From assembly GCA_000333855.2 (NCBI GenBank), contig CM007336.1:291306-355305 (forward strand): DNA of 64,000 nt, written 5' to 3'. Positions 18,764 through 29,500 of the stretch are shown piece after piece (the first letter of the stretch is position 1; every line of letters begins with the position of its first letter). The position numbers were made by a program, and so were the translations under genes. Source of the stretch: Endotrypanum monterogeii. Taxonomy: Eukaryota; Euglenozoa; Kinetoplastea; Trypanosomatida; Trypanosomatidae. A model generated the notes under the pieces. The model was given only the letters and a program-made list of their open reading frames with translations, was not told the DNA's origin and made no database searches.

Positions 18764-20089
18764 TGACAGGGCAGAAAATCAAACGACAAAAAAAAAAACG
18801 GTAAAAGGAAAACAAATGCAGCCGAGGGGAGTGAGGGAAGAAATGAACGACAGACGAAACTGTAGAAAGGGGTGAACAGGGTGAACACAACAAAAGAGGT
18901 AACAGGCGACACTGAAGGCATTCAAACAGGCATGCACAAACCCTCACCGCACCGTAGCCAGGAATTTCCCTCAACAATGACTAGTCAACTCTGCTGAATC
19001 TGCGGGGGAAAAGGGAAAATATAGAGAACAGTCAACGAACGTTGTCCAGCCTCTCGAGCTTTTGCCTTGCTGACCCAAAATACACAAGCTTCCCAGACCA
19101 GAAAAAAAAAAATCCTATTTACAACACAAAAAAAAAAAAGAAGGGAGGAGAGGAGAGGAGAGGGGAGAAGCAAAGAACAGGTAGACCAAGGACACAGAAT
19201 GCCAGCAATGAGGTGAAAACAAGTCAAGGGACAGAGAGTGCGTGAGTGGATGAGTGGGTGAGAATGAAAGAAAGATGATCACTCTGAAGAAGATAGAAAT
19301 AAGGGATAATCACCCCCTGTTGCACCCCGTCACTACCGTAGGAGGAGTGCTGATGAGGAGAACACAAAATAAAAGCAAGCACCCGTCGTTTGGTGTGCGG
19401 GTGCGCAGCGCGCTTTGCTGCGGGTTGCTTTCACTAGCTCCTCTCTTTTCTTCAAAATGGAAATAAAGGAGATAAGGGAAAATGGGGGAGGAGTGAAAGA
19501 GGAGCGAGTTAGACAGAGAAATAACCGACACGAAAACAAATATAACTTCAAGGAAAAGGTTCAAAACATGCGTATGTGATGAACTCATGTGCTGAGGAGA
19601 TAGCGGTGTCACCGCCCCTCCCCCCTCACACTCGCCCTCGCACAGCCTCATCTCCCTGGCTGCCTGCCCTCGTGTTTCATTCATGGAATCACGACTAAGC
19701 CCGTCCTGCGAGAACCGCAGAGAGCTGCCATGCAGCCGGGCGTAAATGAAGTAAGCCCGGTGATTCCTTCAAACCCCGCGCTTGCCTGCGCGAGCGCCCG
19801 GGGCATTCTACCCGTTCTGGGGGCAGTGAGAGCCAAAGTATTTTATCAAGACGAAAGTGAGATGCCGCTCGAGCAGAAAAAAAAAAACAGAAGCCCTCAA
19901 TATACACAGCCCACGATAACGAAACAAGCCTGGAACTATATTTTAAGTTTGGCCCTGCCACCACCACCCCCTCCTCCCGCAACGTCCCTCACCTTACTCA
20001 AGACAAACGGGGGTGGATAATGCCAGCTTGCGCCGTTGCCTATTTCACTAACCTGGTTTCCAACTCATCGAAATGTGGCGAATTGACAG

Positions 20090-20191
20090 AGGTCACGCAC
20101 CGCTCCGGTGTTCATGAGACCGCCTAACCGTCACTCATTCCGGTTAGCCTGCGTCCACCGCTCCATGTGCGACCATGGAGGATTTTTTTTT
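20090..20191 (+). ncRNA. Candidate structured RNA or Pol III terminator (weak)
   Basis: On the plus strand two short perfect inverted repeats lie close together: CTAACCG with CGGTTAG (10-nt loop) and CTCCATG with CATGGAG (6-nt loop). The second is followed, after GA, by nine T (20183-20191). A hairpin plus a T run is what the end of a Pol III transcript can look like, and the direction is opposite to the surrounding unit. I see no tRNA cloverleaf and no clear box A or B, and could not match it to 7SL or a U-snRNA. Chance remains a real possibility. Confidence 0.2.
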
Positions 20192-21429
20192 CACGGATAT
20201 CACCACAAACGAGCGGGCCACGTAGCCAACCCGGATTGACTACTCGCCGAAGGAGACCTCCCCCCCCCCCAAAAAAAAAAAAAACTCGCTTGGAGGTAAA
20301 ATAATACCGGAAAACTGATGTTCGATACCATACCGCCCGACAGACACGATACGACTACCCCCTTACTCAAACACGCACAGAGAGAGACAAAAACTATAAC
20401 AGCTGAAATATGCGGTGGTAGTGAACCTGAACAGCGTTCATGAGTGTGTGTGCATTAGATCAGCACAGAGAAAGGAAAACACCTCCGAAACGAATCTCGT
20501 GCTATTTTGTCGACACCTGCATCTAGATATGTGATAATGATCCCTTGTTGGCAGCAATAGGGAAGAGGAGGGATAATAATAATAATAAAGGAGGAGGAGG
20601 TGTTCTCAAGTAGTACAAGGGGAACGAAGCGTAACGATAGCACATCAGCACACACGCAAAGGTGGGTAGGTGAGTGACTCATGTGTATTGGCGTACTCGG
20701 GCATCAGCGGAGGTGTTACAGAGGATCAGATGAAGGGCAGCGGACACCTTCGTCCCCAGCCGCTCCTCAGTACCACTGTGAGATGTGAAAAAAAAAACCT
20801 GGCACACACTTCAACGTGAGCATTGCGCATCCGTCCATACCAAGGGTAGGTGGCATCCATACGTAGGAGACAGGATGGAGGAGGAGGAGGGAAAAAGGGT
20901 TTGATGGTTGATGTTACGAATAGATGGTTAAGACACTTAGCTTTGCGTTATTCGATTAAACCCAACAGGAGAAAACTCGACCAACAATAATAAATAAAAA
21001 AATAAAGACGACGCAGACTCAGAAAGCGAGAGAGGTAGAACATTTACCACGCCCATAACACGTAACCCGTCCCGCAGGATGGAGGGAAGGGTGGGGGAAG
21101 ATCAAATGAGTGGCAAAGAAGAAGCAGGGACAAGAAAAGCAAGTAGAAACTGTTGTTTCTCAACTGAGATAACCGCTCTCGCCTCTTTTCTTTTTTTTCC
21201 ACACACACATACACATACACACCTTTTCCATCCACAGCCCCATCATCGTGAAAAAAAAAAACGGCTTCAGCAAAGCGAAGGCGTGTGTATTGAAGCGAGC
21301 AGGGAAATCCTCCTACACATGGTAACCGGCACCGATACCACCACAACCAGCATTCATACCACCACGTGCATCGGCCACGACATGAGCACGCAGACTTAGG
21401 AGAGGCGTATGCGGCACACTGCGAATGAC

Positions 21430-23409
21430 CTAATCACTGTCGCGCTGTGTATCAGCGTCACCATACAAATCCCGCTTCGTCAGGTGATAAGCCTTCTTGC
21501 GTTTCGTATTGTGAACTGGTTTTCGCTTTGCCCGCGCTTCGTCGGCAATGATTTGTTTCCGTAGCTCGGCGTCATCCAAAACAGAAGCCTTTTCTCCATT
21601 CTTTCTCAGAACTGCCTTGCGCGCTTTCATTTTTTGTCTGATTTCCGAGTGACGGTCCTGCTTCTTCATTTCACGGACGGCTTGGCGCTCGCTGCGGACC
21701 TTCTCACGCGTATCATCCACCTCCTTCAGCTCTTGCTCGATGCGCCGACGCTTAGCCGTGTGCGTGATTGGCTGGAAGGACTCGGGATCAGCAGATTGTC
21801 GCATGATAAACTCAACCTCAGAGAACATGGGACGCACCTCATACGCCACGCCGCGAGCTACGGCATACTTACGACACAAAAACGCGATCTTCTGCATGAC
21901 ATTGCGAGCGTCAGCGGACGCGTGCTCCGTAGCCAAAGCCTCTACGGCCTCCAGCGAGGTCGCGACGCCTCCATTTCCAACTTGTTTTTTACCGCGCTTC
22001 TGAGACGCCAGTGTCTTGCTTGTCATGGCCTGCGCTATTTGTTCCGCCCGCCGCTGCGCATACACACCACCCGCCAAGGGGGGAAAGAAGTTGTCCAGCA
22101 CTCGTTTTTCCACGTAGTTGCCCTGACTCATAGCATAGAGGGGAATGCCAGCAGACAAGGCAACAAAGAGGTCGACACCGAGCTCTGCTCTGACAAACTC
22201 ATCGAACGCCACATCACAGATGTGCATTGTCAGGCCGACGCTGGCAGTCGACGGGAAAATCTGGCGCTGCAGTATGTATATGATTTCCCGCGCCACTTTT
22301 GCGGCGGCAGTTGAGGAGCCCATGTACTTCTGTAGGGCGGCCTGGGACACACCGGCAGCGGTCTTCCACAAGACACCAACAGCAGCTGTATCATCCTCGG
22401 GTTTCGGAGCAGTGGCCTCGTCGCTGCGGCTGCGTTTAGCGTCTTTCTTTCCAGTAGGCGAGAGCTCTGTATCAGCAGCGTTACCCGCTCGCTTTGCAGG
22501 AGAAGTGCCCACGGATGGTGTCGCTGCATCACTATCGTGGACATCCTTTACGAACTTCACACAAGCAAACATCATACGACGCACAAGGGCGAGATACTTG
22601 TCCATGCGATACCGGTCAATCGTAGGCCATTCACGAGCCAACACACGAAAAAGTGAGCCGTAAAAAAGAATTTTGCAGCGCAGCGTCCGCGGGGCATGAA
22701 GAAGATCGGCAATCTTCTGCGCGCAGGCAAGCTGAACGAGCGGCTTGTCCGAGTGCCAGAGGCAGTAGTGGATACCGCGACACAGCTTCAGAAATACAAG
22801 CTCCATGTTGCACCATGCCTCCATCCAGGTCTGATAGCGCTCACGATGCAGGTTCTGGCCCTGGTACACATGCGCTGGCTTCGCCCCGGCGCTGAGACCA
22901 GCCTCTTCCCCGTCATCACTGCCCGATGCAAAATCCCCTGCGGGACCTCCGTAGCGGCCATATTGATCTTTGTCACGCCGCTCTTGCGCCTGCCGAGAGC
23001 GTAGATCGCGCAGTGCCATGCGCCTGCGATCCTCGCGCTCCTGCTCGGCAGCCTTCTCTCTGAACTGCTGAAGCGCCAGCGGGAGGTTCTCGTAGCGATA
23101 CGGGTTTGGCGCCTTTGGGTGCTCCTTGAAGTAGGCCTCCACCTCCACGATTTCAGAGTCGTATGTCTTCTCCATCTCTTCCATGGCAGCAGTGAGTCGC
23201 TGTAAATAATGAGGCACCTCACTCAAAACAGCATCACGCACCGTCACTTCATTATGGGCCAAACGCTTGCAAAGGATCTCCACCTGTACCACCTCTGCAT
23301 CGAAGTCGATGACACCACCCGGTAGTGACTCGGGAAGAACATCAGGATCTGGGTAATTAATGGGCAGCTGTGCCTCGCGCTTGCGCAAATCCTTCTTCTT
23401 GATCTTCAT
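21430..23409 (-). CDS. RRP1: Ribosomal RNA processing protein 1 (Nop52/RRP1 family)
   Basis: A 659-residue protein from the ATG at 23409 (MKIKKKDLRKREAQL). The frame extends 31 codons upstream, but a probable trans-splice AG at 23433-23437 lies inside that extension, supporting the shorter start. The Nop52 domain is split by a charged insert. Its first part is VEILCKRLAHNEVTVRDAVL near residues 40-60. Its second part is MELVFLKLCRGIHYCLWHSDKPLVQ through FYGSLFRVLAREWPTIDRYRMDKYLALVRRMM near residues 200-285, matching the RRP1 signature with WHSDKPL and REWPxIDRxRxDK. RRP1 acts in the nucleolus in 27S pre-rRNA processing and 60S subunit formation. The C-terminal 130 residues are strongly basic and helical, as in nucleolar proteins. 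The pairing with other genes here is coincidental. Confidence 0.9.
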   Translation of the reverse strand: MKIKKKDLRKREAQLPINYPDPDVLPESLPGGVIDFDAEVVQVEILCKRLAHNEVTVRDAVLSEVPHYLQRLTAAMEEMEKTYDSEIVEVEAYFKEHPKAPNPYRYENLPLALQQFREKAAEQEREDRRRMALRDLRSRQAQERRDKDQYGRYGGPAGDFASGSDDGEEAGLSAGAKPAHVYQGQNLHRERYQTWMEAWCNMELVFLKLCRGIHYCLWHSDKPLVQLACAQKIADLLHAPRTLRCKILFYGSLFRVLAREWPTIDRYRMDKYLALVRRMMFACVKFVKDVHDSDAATPSVGTSPAKRAGNAADTELSPTGKKDAKRSRSDEATAPKPEDDTAAVGVLWKTAAGVSQAALQKYMGSSTAAAKVAREIIYILQRQIFPSTASVGLTMHICDVAFDEFVRAELGVDLFVALSAGIPLYAMSQGNYVEKRVLDNFFPPLAGGVYAQRRAEQIAQAMTSKTLASQKRGKKQVGNGGVATSLEAVEALATEHASADARNVMQKIAFLCRKYAVARGVAYEVRPMFSEVEFIMRQSADPESFQPITHTAKRRRIEQELKEVDDTREKVRSERQAVREMKKQDRHSEIRQKMKARKAVLRKNGEKASVLDDAELRKQIIADEARAKRKPVHNTKRKKAYHLTKRDLYGDADTQRDSD

Positions 23410-23432
23410 GGCTTGAAATGAAAGCCCTTGTC

Positions 23433-23470
23433 CTGCTGAGGTCAAATGACAAGAACAATACCAAGGAAAC
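23433..23470 (-). promoter_or_regulatory. Predicted spliced-leader acceptor for RRP1
   Basis: On the minus strand a T-rich tract (TTTCCTTGGTATTGTTCTTG) leads to CCTCAGCAG. Two AG dinucleotides map to 23436-23437 and 23433-23434, about 25 nt upstream of the chosen ATG. Confidence 0.55.
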
Positions 23471-23515
23471 ACAGTTACTGTATTTGCTCGGAAGTATCCC
23501 ACACTATTGAATATG

Positions 23516-23517
23516 CG

Positions 23518-23548
<31 letters not shown>

Positions 23549-23557
23549 ATATATATG
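23516..23557. repeat. (TA)n microsatellite with TG interruption
   Basis: A run of TA units, then TGTG, then TA again, upstream of the RRP1 gene. Confidence 0.95.
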
Positions 23558-24556
23558 ATGATGAGAGCACGTCGATGCGTGAAACAAGATGGGAAATAAA
23601 AAAATACAGTAGAATTGTCATTATTGAGGTAGGGGTGAGGGAAGGAGGAAGGGAAAGAGGGAGAGAATTTGACCTACTTGTGTCTTCGCTAGAAAATTCA
23701 TCGACGGGGCTGAATGTTCAACGAACGTGGCTCTCTCCGAGTGAATATTAAAATAAAATAATTTTTTTTTCCCTCGCGTCACCCTATTGGTAGAATGTGG
23801 TTTTAGCAGCACCTTTTCAGTTGCGAGGGAGGATGGAGTCATCGGTTTCCCTTCTCCTCGGCCTTCGAGGACAAAAGAGTGAAACGATTTTTTTTTTGTA
23901 TAAAACGAGGGAAGCGATAGTGAGCAGTATCCCTGTGGAGAAGGGGGGGGGGAAAAAAATCACTATTTCGAGAAGCGCTTCACACAAACACAAATCGAAC
24001 CACACGCACGCGCAAGCTCCGTTTCTGGGAGAACAGGGAAGGGAGTTGTGTATGCGCGCGTGTGTATGCCGTCGAGCAAAAACCTTTTATTTACATGTAT
24101 ACATGAGTGTGGGCATCCGCGTACTTATATATAAGCACATGCGAATGAGAGCAGCTCCAGTATAATCAGCTAAGCTCTACAGGCCCCGCATACAGACACA
24201 AAAAAAAAAAAAATGAGAAGCTGAACGCAAGAAAAAAACACACCCACGCACTAAAATAATAATGAGCACATGTACATTTCCTTTTTTGTGTGTGTGTACC
24301 GTGTGTAGGTAAAGGTATGAGTGTATCCAAAAGATTTCGGACCCAGCGACGGGTTCGCCTTATGTATAGAGCCGATTTCCCTCGTTTTCATTTTTTTCTC
24401 CTCGTCAAAGTGGACCAAAACAAAACAAAAACGTGACGACTTGGGTAAGGACACAAACTCAGGAACTGCCCGCGTTTCCGCCCACACTTGAATGATAAAC
24501 GATTTATCTGGTTTAGAGATAAGAAAAAGTGGAAATGGACGACAGCAGCAAAACCT

Positions 24557-25438
24557 CTACAGTGCTTCTAACCGAGACGACAGAGATGCATAAGGCTGAG
24601 GTTCGGCAAGGTGAACCGATTGCTGAGGTCTCGCCGTCGTTGGAGAAAAGGTATTTGTCCCGTTCTTTCCCTCACGTGGCGCTGGGGCCCTTTGTATGGT
24701 GCCTGCCTCAAGCTCACCTATGCGCGCTTCTGCCCTCTGTAACGCACGCAATAGCTCGCTGTCATGCACATAGAGTGGTACAGAGGCAGGAACTGTGTAT
24801 CGGGCCTCAGCAGATGAGGACTTATGCAGAGGCTCGCTACGCTTTGAAGAAGAAGAAGCGTTTGTCCTCCGTCCCCGACTAGTGCGCAACGAGTGACCTT
24901 CATTGGACACCTCCACAACAGGGACTGAGAGTGGTGAAGTTGGTCCCGAGTCGATAGCGTCGCTCAGGGGCTCATTTCCGCCTCCCCGTGCACAACGTGC
25001 TGTGGCCGCGCCGGTGTGAAAAAGCATCGACGCGAAAGGTGGCTTTGCCAGCGCTATTTCTACACGCGCCTCCTGCTCCTCACACCGTAGTCTCCAGCGG
25101 GTTATCTGCTCGGCAGAAATCAGCTGTGAAAATTGAATGCTTTGCGAGGGGGTAAGGCACTGACCGCGACGTTTCTCCCTGGGGCACGCTGACCCTCTGG
25201 ATCCGACAGGAAAACTGTGCAGCCGCGCCGAGGACGCCCTGATTCCCGCCCCGGTTGACGGCTTCAATGCACCTGTGAGGGGGACGATGGTGCCATCAGC
25301 AGCACGTGAAATACCACACGAAGTACCGTGGGCCACCAGCACAGGGGGCGCGTATCGCCCGGCAGCAGCGCAAATCTCGTAGCTACGTCGACCTGCAGTC
25401 CCGAGGGGCATTGTCTGCGCAAACATGTCTTGTGACAT
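24557..25438 (-). CDS. Hypothetical protein, 293 residues
   Basis: Starts at the ATG at 25438 (MSQDMFAQTM) and runs without stops. I do not recognise it. Most of the length is disordered-looking and rich in Ser, Ala, Gly, Pro and Arg. Two stretches look helical: LISAEQITRWRLRCEEQEARVEIALA near residues 106-131, and SELLRALQRAEARIGELEAG near residues 228-247, which has heptad-like spacing and could be a short coiled coil. There is no signal peptide, membrane segment or catalytic motif. It lies second in the minus unit, between the giant repeat protein and RRP1. Coding status rests on length and composition only. Confidence 0.5.
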   Translation of the reverse strand: MSQDMFAQTMPLGTAGRRSYEICAAAGRYAPPVLVAHGTSCGISRAADGTIVPLTGALKPSTGAGIRASSARLHSFPVGSRGSACPREKRRGQCLTPSQSIQFSQLISAEQITRWRLRCEEQEARVEIALAKPPFASMLFHTGAATARCARGGGNEPLSDAIDSGPTSPLSVPVVEVSNEGHSLRTSRGRRTNASSSSKRSEPLHKSSSAEARYTVPASVPLYVHDSELLRALQRAEARIGELEAGTIQRAPAPREGKNGTNTFSPTTARPQQSVHLAEPQPYASLSSRLEAL

Positions 25439-26189
25439 AACTGCTCACAGCATCAGCGCTGTGCTGTTGAAAAGAAGTACCTGATGACAACAACTGAAAA
25501 AAAAAGGAGGTATATATAATAGTAATAATAATAATAAAAAGGGCGAAGAAGAAAGGAAAGAGAAGTGATAGCAACGTGTGGTACGGAGCTCAGTGAATAT
25601 CTCTGTGGGCATTTGAGATGTCTCTGCTTTGCACAGCGGCAGTGTTTTCACCTCCGAAGCGTATGCGTGTCAGCCTGCAAACTGTTCCGCACCCCCACCT
25701 AAACCTCTAGTGGACTCGGTGAGGAAAGGCTAGTCAGTGATCAAAAAAAAAAAAAAACGGCTCTGTTGATGTTCATAGCCGAGGCTGATCGGAAGCAGCG
25801 TGTTGGCCAAACTGGTGGCAGCCCCTCCACACACCTGCACTTCTTTCTCTTTAGCCTTTTTTTTCGTTGTTTTGTTTCTTTTTCCGTGTTTCCGCACCGC
25901 ACTCCCATGTCAGCATGCGAGTGAGTTCACGTGTAAAGGCGGCGAGAAAAGCAGTTACCGAGCGACAGGGAAGACATTTCGAGAAAGCATCACGGAGATG
26001 GAAAAGAGATAGCCCCAGGTCGGCGACCTCACACGCCTTCACCGAGAGCCGACTATGTCACACATGCCCTGCACCAAAGGATGGTGGGGAGAAATATAAA
26101 AAAAACATACTATACATGCTGCAAAACAAAAAGAGAAGAGCGAGCGCGCTCACAGAGGTAGAAACCACAGTACAACAAAAAAAGTGTAC

Positions 26190-26223
<34 letters not shown>

Positions 26224-26538
26224 ATACGGTGCAAGACCGTACGATAAATATACAGCTCTTCAACGCACCCATATCAAGACCCATACACAAATACAGACGC
26301 GTATGGACACCAGACGTTAGAGAGAATGAAGAGAAGCGACGGGTGTCACTTATACGCCTCCAAGTGATTGTTAGGAGAGAACCAGGCGGTGATCGGGGTC
26401 AAAGAAGAGGAGGTAAGCGGGGGAAAACGCGTATTTCTCTCTGCGAGGCGGTACTCGCTACATGACAGCTTCAATCACAGACCTTCCTATCAGCGTCAGG
26501 TAAATAAGAAAGCCTTGGGCGCGGATACCCAAGGCGTG
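25439..26538. other. Spacer with (TA)n(TG)n tract
   Basis: No gene seen. TAA repeats lie near 25520-25538, and a compound (TA)n(TG)n microsatellite lies at about 26190-26223. Confidence 0.6.
26190..26223. repeat. Compound (TA)n(TG)n microsatellite
   Basis: About ten TA units followed by about six TG units. Confidence 0.95.
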
Positions 26539-29500
26539 TCACTGGAAAGCGTGCCCCTCCTTCCAATGCGCCACTGAGCTGATAGAGGCATCAGAGCCGT
26601 AGTCATACCCCTCAGGTCGGATCCCGTGCGCAGATGCATAGATGACAAATCGATTGAAGACCAGCTTGCCCTCACGGTGGTACCGCTGGCTGATACGCTG
26701 AAACACTTTCCCTGGCCTTTCGACGTCTGCGCCCCATCGACGGAGAAGATCACGTGCCACCTTGAACTGCTCAAGTGACACCTCCTTCTTCATCGGCGCC
26801 GCCTCTAGCGTGATTTGATACGGCCGCGTAGATGCTTCATAAAGGGCAGCCGAAGCACTACGCATGTGGGGTGCTTCTGCCGAGCCGTTCGTGGCTGCAG
26901 ACGCATCCACAGCAGCGTCTGCACTCTGGTCTGACCGCAGAACAACCCTCGCCGCGCTGGGCCTAGCCCCATCTGTGTCATCTTCGGGGTAACTCTGTCT
27001 CTTCTGTTCAACGTGAAGAGTTTCCGGGTTGACATAGCCGCTGCACGTCAGCACGTCAAACATGAAGTACAGCTCGAGGTATCGATAGAGATACGCTAGA
27101 AATGCCTTGAGCTCCCATGGCAGGAGAACCTGCTCCTCAGTGTGTTCAGTGAGATACACCAAGTTCCTGGGCTCCCCCTTCAGGTCCTTGGTTCCTCTGA
27201 AGGCGCGCAGAAGAGCAGGGGTAAAATCTGCGCGGAATGTCTGCAGTTGAACCATGTTTATAAGCCCTCGTGCTATGTCAGACATCGTCAGGTACCCACA
27301 TTGATGGTGATCCATCCACGTGAAGAGCTCACGACGCCGCTGACGGTGCAACAGTGACGTGCCAAAGGGTAGAAGAAGACGAAGGCGCTCCCAGTAGGAC
27401 AACTTTTCGGATGAGTTGTAGCTCACATGCCCGCCAAAAAAGACAGTCGGGCTGGTGATCGTCGCGGGAAGATCTCTGGGATGGATCCGCTCTACACGGG
27501 GAGAGAGGGCAGTACAGGCAACGCTGCGCGCGTCCTTCACGAGGAAATATGCAACGGTGTGTGCAGTACGTCGACAGATCTCATCAGTCACGATGCCTGT
27601 TATGCGCATCTCATCCAGTATCTCTGTCACTATGCTAGAAAGCATAACTGCTACCTCGGATACACTGGCAAAAGGCCGGACAAGGGGAATAAGAGTCATC
27701 GAGAAAAGCTCGGTCAGTGCTGACCCATCCTCTCTTGGAGTGATGAAGAATCGGCGCGCACTGCCGTCAGCAGACACAGCATCTGGACACACCGCACAGA
27801 GTGCAAGTGCATAGCACAGACTGATGTAGGCAGAGATAAAGTGATGCACGTATTGCAAGAAAAAACGAAAATCGCTATAGTGTACCCCGAGCAATTCATA
27901 GTCCGGGCGATCAAGCAACTCGCTGAGCCAGCGTTGACAGCTGACTAGCCACAGCGGCACAGAAGGAGGAGATGCTGTTTTCTGGGCACCTTCCCTATCC
28001 ACAGTTGAACTTAACACCCCTTTTTGATCTTCGTCGGAAAAAATCCTCTCCGATACATCTCCGACTTTCCAGCGGCTCTGCCATACGGCAAACGTAATTT
28101 CGATGGGCAGGTAGCCATCTTCGTGTTCTAAAACCTCAACTGGGTAAGACTCGGATAGCCCCACGCAATGCTGCTTTCTGCGGAGTATCTCCCGCATTGC
28201 CGACTGACGCTCTTGAGAGTGCGCTGCTGACGTCATGAAGGGAATTCGAAGCGCGTAGGAATCTCTCCATAGGTCATACAAAGACTTGAGTGCATAATGA
28301 TCTGCCCGATAGGAACTATACCAGAGAAGTGCATTTTGGAGTGAGATAAATCCCTTGTCTGTGTCAGCAACACGCCGTGACGTCAGCCATAGGTGAGCAT
28401 CTTCCAGCGTCGGTATTGAAGAAGGTCCTCCTTTTGTGAATTGACCAAAACACGCCAATATGCATCCGAATTCTTTCTCAGAGAGGAATACCTCGGAAGG
28501 TGTACTCATAGCGATACGCATCACCGCTGTTCTGGGCCGCACCACAGATTGGTAGGCCTTTTCAGTCATGAAGTACCCCAGAATGAACTGCAAAAAGGAG
28601 CTGAACTCGCGGCGTGTGATACCCAGCTTCCTCTTGTCGCTGCTGCGGCGAGGACTCTGGCCTGCTAGGTACTGAAGCGCCTGCGTCCCGACTTCCTTTA
28701 CGTGGTCCTCGTCGAGGCAGAGCCGCTGAAAGAAACACATGTACTGTACATAAAATGCGTGTAGAAATGCAGCCTGCGCTCCGCTTGAACCTTCGGCCGG
28801 CCTATCGGGTGGTGCTTCCTGTTCGGTCAGCTGTGTAAAATCTTGATAGCAGTTGACGAGGGTGTGCAGTGGCATCGCGCTGCTGAGATCAAGCAGCGCT
28901 TCTTCGCCCTGCCACTTGGGGTAGTCATTCCTATAGCGTTCTTCCGTCTTGGGGAACGCATGGAGGTCGTTATCGTAGCACGTGAGAGCCCCCCAGGATG
29001 TGGAGCAGTGCTGGCGCGTGTAGTTAAACGCCATAATAAACAAAACGTGAAGCACATTAACCGTCTCCGCCCCGTCGTGAGCGTTCGGCTCATCGGCTTC
29101 GCTGTTGCACTCGTGCCAATGAGCCGCCAAGTGCGCAACACTCCGACAAGAGCGGAACGCACTCTCAACGCTGAATTCGGGACCCGCCGCTTGAGTTATG
29201 AGCCTCTCCTCGTCATTGCTCGCTGCAAGGAAAAGAGCCTGTGAGTTGTTCAGCAGCACCTCCACCGGACACTCTAAGTACTTGCTAATGACTGTCACAC
29301 CGCGGACAAAATGAGGTGCAGTGACGCCGGTAAGTAGCGGTCGCACTCCTGTGAACTGATGCTCGTCGCAGCTCACTTCAGAGCTCTCTGATGTGTTCGC
29401 CTCGGGTGCGGTGTTCTCAAAGAAACAGTACGCAGCGGCGACGCAGAAGGTTGTGTGCACAAAGAACTCGATGTGCGCTGGGTCCTTTAATAGTGCAAGG

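Larger units (their letters stand above)
18662..21429. other. Long spacer (2.8 kb) without a recognised protein gene
   Basis: The longest gap inside the minus-strand unit. Its open frames are short and low in complexity. Poly-A and purine runs dominate the plus strand. The middle part (about 19,690-20,260) is less repetitive than the rest and includes a pair of hairpins followed by T9 on the plus strand, listed separately. No protein-coding gene is supported. Confidence 0.55.
23410..24556. other. Spacer with (TA)n tract
   Basis: No gene seen. A (TA)n tract with a TGTG interruption covers about 23516-23557; the rest is A-rich and G-rich on the plus strand. Confidence 0.6.
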
